Source: Lolium rigidum (taxonomy: Eukaryota > Streptophyta > Magnoliopsida > Poales > Poaceae). From it: 64,000 bases of DNA. Numbering within the stretch: position 1 is the first letter of the stretch; every line of letters starts with the position of its first letter. The translations under genes and the position numbers were made by a program. The stretch is taken from contig NW_025899957.1 in the NCBI RefSeq assembly GCF_022539505.1, positions 1 through 64,000 on the forward strand. The letters are read 5' to 3'. Below are positions 1 through 10,344 of the stretch, one piece after another. The notes under the pieces were generated by a model. The model saw only the letters and a program-made list of their open reading frames with translations. It was not told the DNA's origin and ran no database searches.

Positions 1-470
1 GGTCTTCGGGACGAAGGTTCCGTGAAAAAGGAGAGAGGGGCTCCACACCGCATGTTGGCACGGCCGGGCCATGACCGCCCACCCTCCTCCGTGTTGAGGC
101 CCCACCACAGATATTTGGCTCCCATACAGCTGCTACGTCATCATGGTGGCACGGCCGAGCCATGGGCCGCGCCACCCTATGGTGTGGGCCCACCCCGGGT
201 CCAGCCTGGCTCCCCCTTCCGGCTTCCTCCGTCATCCGGAAAAATAGGATTTTTGGTAAAACTTCCTTCCTCGCCTGATCTTCCGAAATATTGCATCCCG
301 ATGGTGCTTTTTCCAGCAGAATCCCGGCTCCGGTGCTCGATCTCCAAATAATCATGAAACATGCAAAATAGATGAAATAACATAAGTATTGTGTCCCAAT
401 ATGAAATATATCAATGAATAACGAGCAAATTATGATATAAAATAGTGATGCAAATTGGACGTATCGGTGA
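1..470 (-). repeat. Gypsy-type LTR fragment, copy A
   Basis: This is a degenerate LTR-like segment. Its right part (about 300-470) is nearly repeated at about 1480-1510 plus 2057-2190: the 'aataatcatgaaacatgc' block, the 'gatgaaataacataagtat' block and the terminal GGACGTATC. Read on the minus strand it resembles the start of a grass Gypsy LTR (GATACGTCC...). The element is cut by the window edge and no coding domain is visible, so family and orientation are inferred. Confidence 0.5.
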
Positions 471-1250
471 ACCTATGCTAATGCACCGCCCTTCCTAGGA
501 CTAATACATACTTGTGATTATACCCCTTGCAAGCATCCGCAAATACAAGAAAGTAATTAAGATAAATCTAACCACGAGCCTTAAACTCGAGATCCCGCTA
601 TCCCTCCCGCATCAATATACCAACGGGGTTCAGAGTTGCTCGTCACTCCGGCAACCCCACAATTAGCAAACGAATACAAGATGTATTCCCCTAGGCCCAT
701 AAAGGTGAAGTATCATGTAGTCGACGTTCACATGACACCACTAGAAGAATAACACCACAAATTAAATATCATAACATTGAATATTACCCAACATAATTCA
801 CTACTAACATTTAGACTTTACCCATGTCCTCAAGAACTAAACGAACTACTCACAAGACATCATATGAAACATGATCAGAGGTGATATGATGATGAATAAC
901 AATCTGAACATAAACCTTGGTTCAATGGTTTCACTCAATAGCATCAATAACAAGTAGAAATCAATACCGGGAGAGTTTCCCCTATCAAACAATCAAGATC
1001 CAACCCTAATTGTTACAGCGGTGACGAGGTGCAGCGGTGGAGATGGCGGTGATGATGATGAAGATGATGGTGATGATGATGGAGATGATGTCCAGCTCGA
1101 TGACGGTGATGATAGCGTCGATTTCCCCCTCCGGGAGGGAATTTCCCCGGCGGATTCCTGCCCGTCGGAGAGCTCTTTTCTCTCTGGTGTTTTTCCGCCC
1201 CGCAGAGGCGGCTGTGACTCTTCGCGACTATCCCCCGTAGCTTAGGTTTT
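471..1250. other. Repeat-derived interval with GAT-rich microsatellite
   Basis: This non-coding stretch lies between two copies of the same LTR-like segment. Positions about 1036-1112 hold a degenerate GATGAT/GGTGAT simple repeat, which produces low-complexity acidic or Met-rich ORFs on the + strand. These ORFs have no domain character. The stretch most likely belongs to the same retroelement as its flanks. Confidence 0.35.
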
Positions 1251-2190
1251 CGGGACGAAGAAGTACGCGAAGGAGAGGAGGCCAGAGGGGGCTGTGGGCC
1301 CCCTCCCCAAAAGGCGGCGCGGCCAGGGCAGGGCCCGCGTCGGCCTATGAGGGGGGCCCATGGCGGCCCTCCTTGGCTCCTCCTTCTGGCTGACTCCGTC
1401 TTCTGGAAAAATAGGATTTTTCATATAATTTCCGTCAATTGTTGATCTTCCGAAATATTGCATTCTGACGGCGCTTTTTCCAGCAGAATCCTGACTCCGG
1501 TGCGCGATCCTGACCAACTGGTTATATGGTAATCATTTGGCTTCCATTTTGTAAACCTGGTTATGCGGCGACAAGCTCTTATTTTGTAAACTTGATTATG
1601 TTGTAATGAGTTGAGAACATATGAACAATCATTGTTGTATGAACTTAATGCATATCATTATTGATGGTTGTGCTTTACCTCCCCATGGCATTTTTTAGAG
1701 GATATGAATGTATACTAGTGTGGATATATGTGAATATAATGATTTTTGCCATTCACGATGAGGGCCAACAGAAAATCGGTCGCCAATGCTTGTGTTGTCC
1801 AACCGTTGGTCGGCGAAGAAATGTCGGTCGGAAAAGAAATGTTGGTCGAAAAAGAAATGTCGGTCGGGAAAGCCTTGGCAATGGTGTCCAACAGTCGGTC
1901 GGCAATTCTATGTCGGTCGGGAAAGACATATGCCGACCGGACTTACGGTGACCAACAAAATCGGTCGGCAAAACTAATTTCCGACCAACTTTTGGTCGGT
2001 AAAAGGGGTTTCCCCGACCAACTTATCTGTTGGGGTTCAAGTGCTGTGGTGTAGTGTGCGCGATCCTCCAATAATCATGAAACATGCAAAATAGATGAAA
2101 TAACATAAGTATCATCTCTAAATATGAAATATATCAATGAATAACAGTAAAGTATGATATAAAATAGTGATGCAAAATGGACGTATCAGT
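1251..2190 (-). repeat. Gypsy-type LTR fragment, copy B, interrupted
   Basis: This is a second copy of the segment seen at 1-470. It starts with a similar 'ttcgggacgaag' block and ends GGACGTATCA, which on the minus strand is a TGATACGTCC LTR start. The homology is broken by a 546-bp insertion at 1511-2056 and resumes directly after it. No gag or pol sequence is attached. Confidence 0.5.
1511..2056. mobile_element. 546-bp insertion with 10-bp direct repeats
   Basis: The LTR copy is interrupted exactly between two copies of TGCGCGATCC (1501-1510 and 2057-2066), a TSD-like 10-bp direct repeat. The right end reads ...GGTGTAGTG, like a CACTA terminus, and the interior holds many GTCGGTCGG-type subterminal repeats. 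The left end (TGACCAACTGG...) does not match as an inverted repeat. A CACTA element would give a 3-bp duplication, while 9-11 bp is Mutator-like. Class is therefore unresolved. Confidence 0.45.
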
Positions 2191-2597
2191 GTACCTCCTC
2201 CTCAATCCCCTCCGTGTACCGGGGAAACCCTACCCCTAGGACTAGTCCGAGCAGCAGCGACGTCGTCGTCGTTTCCTTGGTGAAGGTGTTGCTTGGTATA
2301 TGACGTCTCGGCATGGTAGGAGCGTGGTGGTGCTTCTCCGGAGGGCGGAGCGGTTGCGGGTCGTTATCGTTTTTGTCGATCTGCCGGTGTCGATATTAGT
2401 TTTTCTTTTCTTTATTTGTCTTTCCTTTTGGATTTGGTTGTGCTGCGGATCTAGCTTGTTCGTTGTATCGGGTGGTTTGCTATATTAATATAATGGGTGG
2501 TTTGCTATATTAATATAGCGGGGCAAAATACCTATTTCGAGGATGTAATACCGAAACCTTTTAATCAATTAATAAAACGTTGTTTATCGAGAAAAAG
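2191..2597 (+). mobile_element. LINE 3'-end-like relic
   Basis: This is AT-rich sequence with a tandem duplication of 'gggtggtttgctatattaat' (about 2470-2518), followed by an A-rich end 'gttgtttatcgagaaaaag'. That ending is typical of 5'-truncated grass LINEs. No reverse-transcriptase ORF and no clear TSD were found. Confidence 0.3.
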
Positions 2598-3000
2598 AAA
2601 GGCTCGAAGGCAATGGCCCATGGCCATGGCGCAACAGGTCTAAGCTCGTATCGCCCCTCGGAGCCGGTTTTTGGTGGATAGCGCCGGCGAGGAGCGGCGG
2701 AGCTCCGCTTGTGACGGCTGGGAGGGACCTGCCGTTCCAGTCTCGGACCCTTTCGACGCTGACCGGCTCGGTTCAGCTAGATCTGGGAGCTGGGAGCCGG
2801 CCGGTCCGCGTTGGTTCGGGTGGAGGCAACTCAGTCGTCAGCGTCCATCGGCGCCACCATCAGAACACTCTGCTCCGGTCGGCGTGACCGTGCTGCTGGC
2901 AATGCCGCGCCGCGAGGTGCAACCGAACAGGAACCTATTGGAATATACTACTACTAGTTTCTGTCACAGGTGAGTGAAGGCAACTCGGCCTCATTCTTCC
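2598..3000 (+). other. Leader region of FtsH copy 1
   Basis: This block is homologous to 21541-21880 (before copy 2) and 25862-26215 (before copy 3). It starts around ATGGCGCAACAGGTC and ends with CACAG|GTGAGTG, a good splice-donor consensus. Here the first ATG is followed after five codons by TAA. It is probably a 5' untranslated exon whose intron runs to the coding start near 4150. The shared leader shows that the duplications carried their upstream regions with them. Confidence 0.5.
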
Positions 3001-3010
3001 GATTGCTGAT

Positions 3011-3873
3011 GGCGAGCGCTGAGCGTCCCCCGGGGGATCAAATCCCTAATCCCCCGGGTGCTCCACCGTCCGATGGCAGCACTAAGCCGTCTGATTAAAA
3101 AGAAGAGAACGGTCAACGCTGCTTCCCCTTTTCCACGTGGGTGGACCCCTAGTTCAGGTCACTTTCATCTTCTTTCTCACATGTAATCGCTTTCGTCTCC
3201 CCCTAGACGATGCACTGAGAAAATCCCCAATCTCTCTCGCAGAAACATGTTTGCGTAGCTTCAGCAAAACTTGCCATTGCAGCATCGCCGCCTCCCCTAG
3301 TGGTACCGACCGTCAACCCCTCGCAGTAGTGCCGATAGTCGCAGCAGCATGGCCCGTCTTGTAGCACCGGGGATTAACCCTTGCAGCAGCCGGTGGCAGG
3401 CGTCATAGCAGCGGCAGCGCCGCCCCGCCCCTTGCAGCACCGGAACTCGGCGTTTGCTGTCTCGTTGCCGCTTGTAGCTGCGTCGCTCACCGCCGATACC
3501 ATCACTGCTTGGACCGCCACTCGGCGCCGTTAACAGCACCCTGCGCGCGGATGCGACGGTGGGCTAGGAGGGCGGCGGTGGTGGCGCTGGGCTAGGAGGG
3601 CGGCGGTGGTGGCAAAGCTCTCCTGGCGCGGATGCGGCCGCCGGCAAAAATCCAGCGCATGGGGAGAGAGATCGTGGTTGTATCCATAGCCGTATGAGAG
3701 ATATCGGGAGGCAGGAGAAAAATGGCAGAAGATTTGTGTGAAGGGGAAGCGATTGGATAGCGGTGTGGTGGGCCTCCACCGCTCGCTGCCTCGTACGCGG
3801 AGGGACACGCGTCGTCCAACCGAAGTGGAGGATCGCTGAGACGGGATCCCCCAGGGGAAGGGCAGCGTTTTCC
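3011..3873. mobile_element. Non-autonomous Mutator-like element (863 bp)
   Basis: The element is flanked by a perfect 9-bp duplication ATTGCTGAT (3002-3010 and 3874-3882), the size expected for Mutator-like elements. The ends form an imperfect inverted repeat: left GGCGAGCGCTG...TCCCCCGGGGGATC, right (reverse complement) GGAAAACGCTG...TCCCCTGGGGGATC. Copy 3 has no equivalent insertion at this point of its leader. There is no transposase; the minus-strand ORFs here are GC-rich and unrecognisable. Confidence 0.65.
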
Positions 3874-4149
3874 ATTGCTGATAGGCTCTCCGTATCAGCG
3901 CCGGCAACGGTCGTCCAAACTTTCCATAATCGATTACTACTACTTTTTGACTCCCATACAAGATCAGAGTCCGACCAGACTACATATACTCATCGATCGA
4001 TGCAGTTAAATCTTGGGTGTGTATTCAGCACGCACATACGCACGCGAAGTACAGATTTAGAGCTCGTGTTTGTCTCGCCTAGCAACGAAAATTTCCGACG
4101 AACCTTTTCTCGAACTTAATCTCCAGCAACACCTCCTGTCCTGTCCATC

Positions 4150-6347
4150 ATGGCCGGCTGGCTCCCACTCTCCAAGGTCATTTACTTTCTATCTTTCCTT
4201 GTGTGTTCTTTCCTGCGTTATTTTGCTTTCTTCTTCAAATCTTTTGGAGGCTGTACCACACTTCCACTCCAAAAGGAACACAATATATTTTTGTTATTCT
4301 TCCTATAATTGATGCTCGTCGATGCTGAAACTGCAACTGCGAACCTCTGTCCGAGCTTCTGATTGATGCCACTTTTTTTTTTTTGTTATAAATGTCACTC
4401 GACTCAATTTGTCATGCATATCGGTGATCAAGCTACACAGCTGGTGCTGCTTTGTGGATTCGCAAATTTCACAGTGCTTCTCACTTATCCTCAGAACAAA
4501 ACATAACCTGTTGCTCGACTAAATATATGTGCATGTTTGCCTCACAGGCTGCGGCGTATCGATCGGCGAACATGGTTCACAAGGAGCTGGCTGCAGATAC
4601 AACTACTACAGGTGCAGGTATATATGGCTGTTTCTTTGTCTTCCGCTTAAACTACAATTTAGCAGCGTATATTTATGCTTTCAGTGGTAGCTAGTGCCTT
4701 AATTTTCTGACTAGCCATTGTTGGTTGATTGTTGCCATTCATAATTTTGTAAGCTGGTCTAATTGGTGCATGCTTCATGCAGGTGGTGGTGTGCTTAGAA
4801 ATCAACAAGATTGGCACCGTTCAGGATTTGTTGGTAAACTCAGGAAGCATCTTCCGCGTACCTTTGGTTGTTTGAAAAAAGAGGTGAAGTATTCATACAC
4901 AAAGTTTAGTGATATCAAGGGGATCGATGGAGCTAAAGCCGAGTTCGAGGACATAATCCAGTACTTGAGTGACCCCAAGCGTTTCACACGCCTCGGCTGC
5001 AGGCTTCCAAGAGGTGTTCTGCTAATCGGTGCACCTGGCACGGGGAAAACAATGTTGGCAAGGGCTCTAGCTGGGGAAGTCGGCGTCCCATTCTTCGCGT
5101 GCAGTGGCAGCGAATTCGAGGGGGGTACATTGGTGCTGGGGCAAAAAGAGTGCGAAAGCTCTTCACTGCAGCAAGGAAACGATCTCCCTGCATAATATTC
5201 ATCGATGAAATTGATGTCATTGCTGGGAGCAGAAACACAAATGATCCAACAGGGCAAAGGCACACCCTGAACCAGCTACTCACTGAGCTAGATGGCTTCA
5301 AGCAGAACGATGGGATCATGGTGGTTGCAGCGACCAACTCCCTTGATTCACTAGATCAAGCCCTTGTTAGGTCTGGGCGTTTTGACCGTCATTTTAAGAT
5401 TTCTTACCCAGATCTTGAGGGCCGACGACAGATCCTTGAGGCTCATATGTCAAAGGTTTGTAACTCCATCCAAAAATCCTGGGAGTTTTCATAGCCTCAG
5501 TTGATAAAACTTCAAGCTTTTCTCCATCAATTTTTTTATGCAGGTGTTGAGAGCCACTGATGTTGATTTGATGACTATTGCGAAGGGGACTCCTGATTTC
5601 TCAGGTGCAGACCTCGCAAACCTGGTGAACGAAGCTGCTTTTAAGGCTGCTATGGACGGAGCAGAAGCTGTTGTGATGGCCCACCTCGAGTATGCTACGG
5701 GCAAACTCATCATGGGAAGCGAGCAAAAATCGGCAGTGATGCCCGATAACTGCAAGAAGATGATCGCGTACCACGAGGGAGGGCATGCCATTGTCGCTAT
5801 CCACACGGATGGTGCTGATCCTGTCCGCAATGCTACCATTGTTCCTGGGGGAGATTGTCTTGGCATGGTGACAGACCTGGTGAATGGAGAATATGAGTAC
5901 AGATACACAATGAGGAAGATGCTAGCAGAATTGGATGTGTTCATGGGAGGCCGGGCGGCCGAGGAGCTTATATTTGGAGAGAGCGAGGTGAGCACTGCCG
6001 CCTTGTATGATCTAAAGAAGGCTACTAAGATCGCAACATACATGGTCGCAAGATATGGTATGAGCAAGGAGGTGGGCCTTGTTTCCTACGACAATGATGT
6101 CTCCAGCTGGGAATCGTCAGCCCTAGTTTATGGTGAGGTGAAAGTATTATTGGACAAGGCTTACACAAACGCGAAAACTATTCTCACGACACACAAGCGG
6201 GAGCTTCATGCTGTAGCCAGTGCCCTCCTGAAGGATGTAACTCTCACAGGAGACCAGATCATGACCCTATTGAAGGACGGAACTCCCACAGGAGGAGACG
6301 ACCAGACCACTGAACAGCAGGATCAGGAAGCACCTTCTTCATCCTAA
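4150..6347 (+). pseudogene. FtsH4-like AAA zinc metalloprotease, copy 1 (frameshifted)
   Basis: Members of this family are membrane AAA proteases that degrade proteins at the mitochondrial inner membrane. Predicted exons are 4150-4176 (MAGWLPLSK), 4548-4617, 4783-5455 and 5544-6347, all with GT-AG borders that match copy 3. Visible motifs are Walker A GAPGTGKT, Walker [16 protein letters not shown], the zinc motif HEGGH (near 5772) and GGRAAEE. One base is missing at about 5121-5125, where GAGGGGGGTAC stands for the 12-base GAGGGTGAGTAC of copy 3. The frame shifts 12 nt before the VGAGAKRV region and would end at about 5195. No transmembrane helix precedes the AAA domain, unlike copy 2. Without the shift the product would be about 524 aa. 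It is either a recent pseudogene or carries a one-base sequence error. Confidence 0.85.
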
Positions 6348-6960
6348 TGACTGAGGTCCTATAACGTTTTTTCTTCTTCGGTTTCATTAGCTGCATACAA
6401 ACAAATGCAAAGAATACTTACGATCTGGATTTGCCTTGGCTAAGTTTTTTCGTCTAGAATATTTCTGAGTTTTGTTTCTCAAATCTGATGTACTGCAAAT
6501 TGCACATATTGTGAAATATCAGCAAAATCTCATGCTTCTGATCTCAAACATGTATGTGCCCCGTGATATTTCTATCGGAACTGAACGGAATCACAAGGAT
6601 CTTTAAATGCAATTTCATAAAACCCTATCAACATACATTTTTCCAGGTGTAAAACCTGTTGTAAAGAGAGGAAACTATGTTGTTTCCAACAACATGATGC
6701 AAAACCTACCGGGAGGTGGCTGGCCAAGCGTATTGGAGCTCTAGCGAGTGGCGACTGAGATGATCGGGAAAGAATTTTGTACAATAAAACTACAACATTC
6801 TCTTAAAAATAACTTGTCTGTGTGTCAATTACGAATCACGACTCCGCTGCTGAAAAAACTCTACTGTACTGTCAATTTCTCCACCTTTGCGATGGCGAGT
6901 GTAACTGTGTAACCCATCATTACTTTGTTATTAAAGAGAAAAAATGCAAGAAACGAGCAT
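6348..6960 (+). other. 3' flank of FtsH copy 1
   Basis: There is no gene here. The sequence is homologous to 32560-32960 (after copy 3) and 46205-46600 (after the remnant), for example the 'gatctcaaacatg', 'gatatttctatc' and 'ccaggtgtaaaacctg' blocks. The duplicated unit therefore included at least 450 bp of 3' sequence. Confidence 0.6.
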
Positions 6961-6964
6961 GCCT

Positions 6965-8590
6965 AATAGCCTATGTTCACCGTGTTAACAGATAAGTCAA
7001 TATTATCTCTGAAATTCGAATTTTTGACGGAAAAGACCACTTGCTTCACTGAATTGCCAAAAAAGACAACCTCCCAAAACAATTGGCAAAAGAGACCACC
7101 TCTGCCATGGCGGCAGGCCGGCCAGCCGACGCGTGGCACTTGCCGCCGGCGAGCGTGGCGGCAGGACCTGCCGCCGGCGAGCGTGGCGGCAAGACCTGCC
7201 GCCGGCGAGAATGGCGGCACGTTTGCCGATCTGGACTGCCGTCAGCTGATGCCGTCGGGTGGTGGGCCATGCCGCCCTTGTCCGTGGCGGCAGGCTGTAG
7301 CACGCCGCCGGCCTGAGCTCGACGCGGCCGGCATCATCTGGGGCGCGGGCGTCGTGCAGTTCTCATCGCCGGCCGAGACGGAGTACGCAGCATCTCCAGG
7401 ATGTTCTCGGCGCCGTGGGCGGAGTACGCGAGCTGACCCAGCGCGTCGGGTCCAGGGTGGAGCGGTCGCCGACGTCGGCCAGGTCGCAGGCGACGTCGGC
7501 CTGCACGAACGGGGCGCCCTCGCCCGGTGCACTCAAGATCTTGCTGCTGCTTTCTGAGATTTTGCCCATAGTTCCATAGCTAGCTCAGGCTTTTCTCCAC
7601 CCTGTTTCTCTTTCCTATCCGTTTCGCATACGATTTGTTTACATCCACTACCCCAGACAGGAATATTCCTGACGGCCGATTTCCGTCGGAAATAACTCGA
7701 ATTCCGTCAGGAAAACGTATTCGTGACGGTCGCCGTCAGGAACCAGCCGTCGGTAATAAGGTGTCAGGAAAGATGCTCATTGCTGACGGTGACCGGCGGG
7801 AAAGAGTATTCCTGACGAATTTTCCTGACGTTGCACAGGAGCCACGGAAAGAAACATTCCCGTCGGTCTGAGCGTCAGGAAAGCCCGTCAGAGACCACGG
7901 CCGTCAGGAATTTGCAATAAACCCTGACGCTCTAGCTCTACGTCAGGAAGCATGTTCAGCCTTCAGGAAAGCACATTTTGGGTGCTCCAGCACAAACGTC
8001 AGGAATGTAAGCCATCCGTCAGGAATGTGCGTCAGCACCGTTGCTGCAGCATTTCCCAAATGGAGCCCAAAAATCAATTGGAAAACATAAAAATTGACAT
8101 CGATATATAAATATATTTTGCCATTATCAAATCACCACACACATCAGATTCACAAATCACATCCGTCCCAAGTGCCAGTAATCCCAACGGCACACTTTGA
8201 TGATCAGTAGTAGAGGACACCCAGGCAGACACATTTTCTGTAGATAATCTAGTAGTGCTGGTAACAGCAGGACTCTGATGATCAGTACTGGACACTGTCA
8301 AAACAGATCATCAGCCTGCCGCCACAGATGAGGGCGGCATGACCCATGACCCAACGGCGCCAGCTGACGGCAATTTAAGTCGGCAAACGTGCCGCCACCC
8401 TCGCCGGCGGCAGGTCCTGCAGCCACGCTCGCCGGCGGCAAGTGCCATGCGTCGGCTGGCCGGCCTGCCGCCATGGTAGAGGTGGTCTTTTTTGCCAATT
8501 GTTTTGGGATGTGGTCTTTTTTGTCAATTCAGTGGAGCAAGTGGTCTCTTCTGTCAAAAATTCCTGAAATTCCGTCGGCATTTGACTGTC
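6965..8590. mobile_element. Fold-back Mutator-like element with GC-rich insert
   Basis: About 6980-7310 and 8295-8580 are inverted copies of each other, sharing 'agaccacttgct', 'ccatggcggcaggccggcc' and 'gccgccggcgagcgtggcgg'. The terminal inverted repeats are about 300 bp and contain a 33-bp GC-rich tandem repeat. Between them lie a GC-rich, gene-like segment (7310-7570; open on the minus strand, unrecognised) and a CACTA-like piece. This architecture fits a Pack-MULE. The right end is cut by the Gypsy insertion at 8595, so no TSD can be read. Confidence 0.5.
7646..8060. mobile_element. CACTA-like subterminal fragment
   Basis: The segment begins CACTACCCCAGACAGG and then carries more than ten copies, in both orientations, of a CGTCAGGAA/TTCCTGACG motif. 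Clustered short subterminal repeats after a CACTA terminus are characteristic of that superfamily. The opposite end was not found, so this is a truncated element nested in the Mutator-like element. Confidence 0.45.
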
Positions 8591-8595
8591 CCGAC

Positions 8596-8978
8596 TGACA
8601 AGGTATCAACTTGCCAATGCCTATGGATTATAGGCTAGGGTTTAGTTAGAAGTAGAGGGCAAGTAGATCTCGAAGGTTTCAGCCGAAAAGTACTCGACGA
8701 TTATGAAAACTAGGGTTTGTGAACAATGATTCGATGATCTCTTCGTCCCTCGACTCCCCTTTATATAGGAGGCGGAGCCGAGGGTTTCGTTTTGTACAAG
8801 TTACGTAGTCCGGGACGGTTTCTAACTCATCCTGCCAGATTACAAACAACACTTCCTATTACGACTCTACTTTCCTTAATATATCTTGGGCTCCCGAATC
8901 TTCTTATTCTTCGGGTAGTGGGTCTTCATTAAACCCCGGGTACTATCTTTGGCAGGCTCATTTGGGATACCTATGTCA
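8596..8978 (-). repeat. Gypsy 3' LTR (left)
   Basis: This 383-bp LTR is bounded by TGACA and TGTCA. The adjoining 'gtagcccccgag' at 8979-8990 is the complement of the polypurine tract. Confidence 0.92.
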
Positions 8979-9589
8979 GTAGCCCCCGAGATTTTGCTTG
9001 AATCGTAGAGTCAGGGAAAATCTCCACTGTTTATTTTTATTCGAGAGCTTTAACTCTTTTATATTTCTCCATATAAAATTCTATATTGTACAGGGATAAT
9101 GGTAATTGGGGCTAGTTCATCTGACGGATCAGGTACTAGTTAACTGCTCTAGTGGCAATCCGCAAAAACCTACTTCAAGATCACGTCCCCGGACATGATC
9201 TCGGGATACCGGTGCAAACTTCGACAGGTGCCGCTTAAGGTCTTACCATTCCGTCGAGTCCCGGTCAAATTTATCGAGTACCTAACGCGTCCGTTAGGAT
9301 TTTTCTTCGTATCCGTTGATACGGATAAAAGTAGCAGAGCGCAGTCTTTGGCGATGCCACGCCCAGCAGAACGGATCCGGGGTCTTACCTTCGCAAATTT
9401 GCGGCATTCGTAAATTGATCGCAACTTTGGCGTTCTAAGAATATATTGTCGAGTGCTTTTCCGGCTGTTGGAATGGCACATTTTATTGAGTCAAATATGA
9501 CTTATATTGCTCTCCCGATGGGAGTATATGTAGAGTTAATTATAACTCGAAATATACTTTCTTGCTTTTCTATCTTTTTTTTTATTTCA

Positions 9590-9895
9590 TCGGGCACGCG
9601 AACAGCGTTCCCGATGGGAGTAGCCCCCGAGTCTACAGCCAAGAACTTGTGCTTGGTTGTAGGCTCAACATTTTAGTCCACCTTGTCGCTATATTGCCAT
9701 TATTTCCCGATATGATCTTCTTTTCATCTCTCGGGTGCGCGAACAGCGCTCCCGATGGGAGTAGCCCCCGAGGCTACAGCCAAGAACTTGTGCTTGGTTG
9801 TAGGCTCCCGCAATTTCTATATTGCCATAATCGAAATTTTACTTTTATCGAAGTAGCCCCCGAGCATTTGGGCAAAAACTTGTATGTGACCAAAG
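9590..9895. repeat. Repeated polypurine-tract-like units
   Basis: An approximately 85-bp unit occurs at about 9588-9670 and 9733-9810, with a partial third copy at 9850-9895. Each contains 'agtagcccccgag' plus 'acttgtgcttggttgtaggct'. The shared core equals the complement of the polypurine tract beside the 3' LTR, so these are amplified internal PPT-like blocks of the Gypsy element. Confidence 0.6.
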
Positions 9896-10210
9896 GCTCC
9901 CGAAGTATTGAAATAACTTCTCCTGTCGCCAATCTTCTTTTTTATTTTTCGTGTCAGCACGCTTCCCTTAGTCAAATTCACTTCATCTCTATTAATAGTC
10001 GGGATTTTTCTGCCTTGTGGGTCCATTGTTTCCACCACGTTGACACGTCGTGCAAGTGGGGGACACACGTCCTCCGCTTTTCCTGGCGCACGTACGGTAA
10101 CGCCTGTTCCATTCCATCTCAGTAAAAATACCTTTTTACCCTTTTATCTACAAGATCCTTTTTCACCACACGATTTCTTCATCCAACGGTGCATTGCTTC
10201 GCCCGATTCC

Positions 10211-10218
10211 TATATAAA
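10211..10218 (+). promoter_or_regulatory. TATA box for the antisense ORF
   Basis: TATATAAA lies about 130 bp upstream of the first plausible start of the plus-strand ORF set inside the minus-strand Gypsy element. It is followed by a pyrimidine-rich stretch. That it drives antisense transcription is inferred. Confidence 0.4.
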
Positions 10219-10344
10219 CCTTTCTTCAACCTCGGTTCACTTCTTCGCTTGCGCCGCACATCTGTTCCTCTTTGCAAAGATTTCCCCTGCGCCCAACTCT
10301 TTCTGATCTTCCGCACGCACGATCGTTGCTTCTCCAGTGCCGTT

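Noticed and set aside
3530..3961. 143-codon minus-strand ORF
   Set aside because: It falls across the Mutator-like element and its right TSD; no family resemblance, so not a gene.
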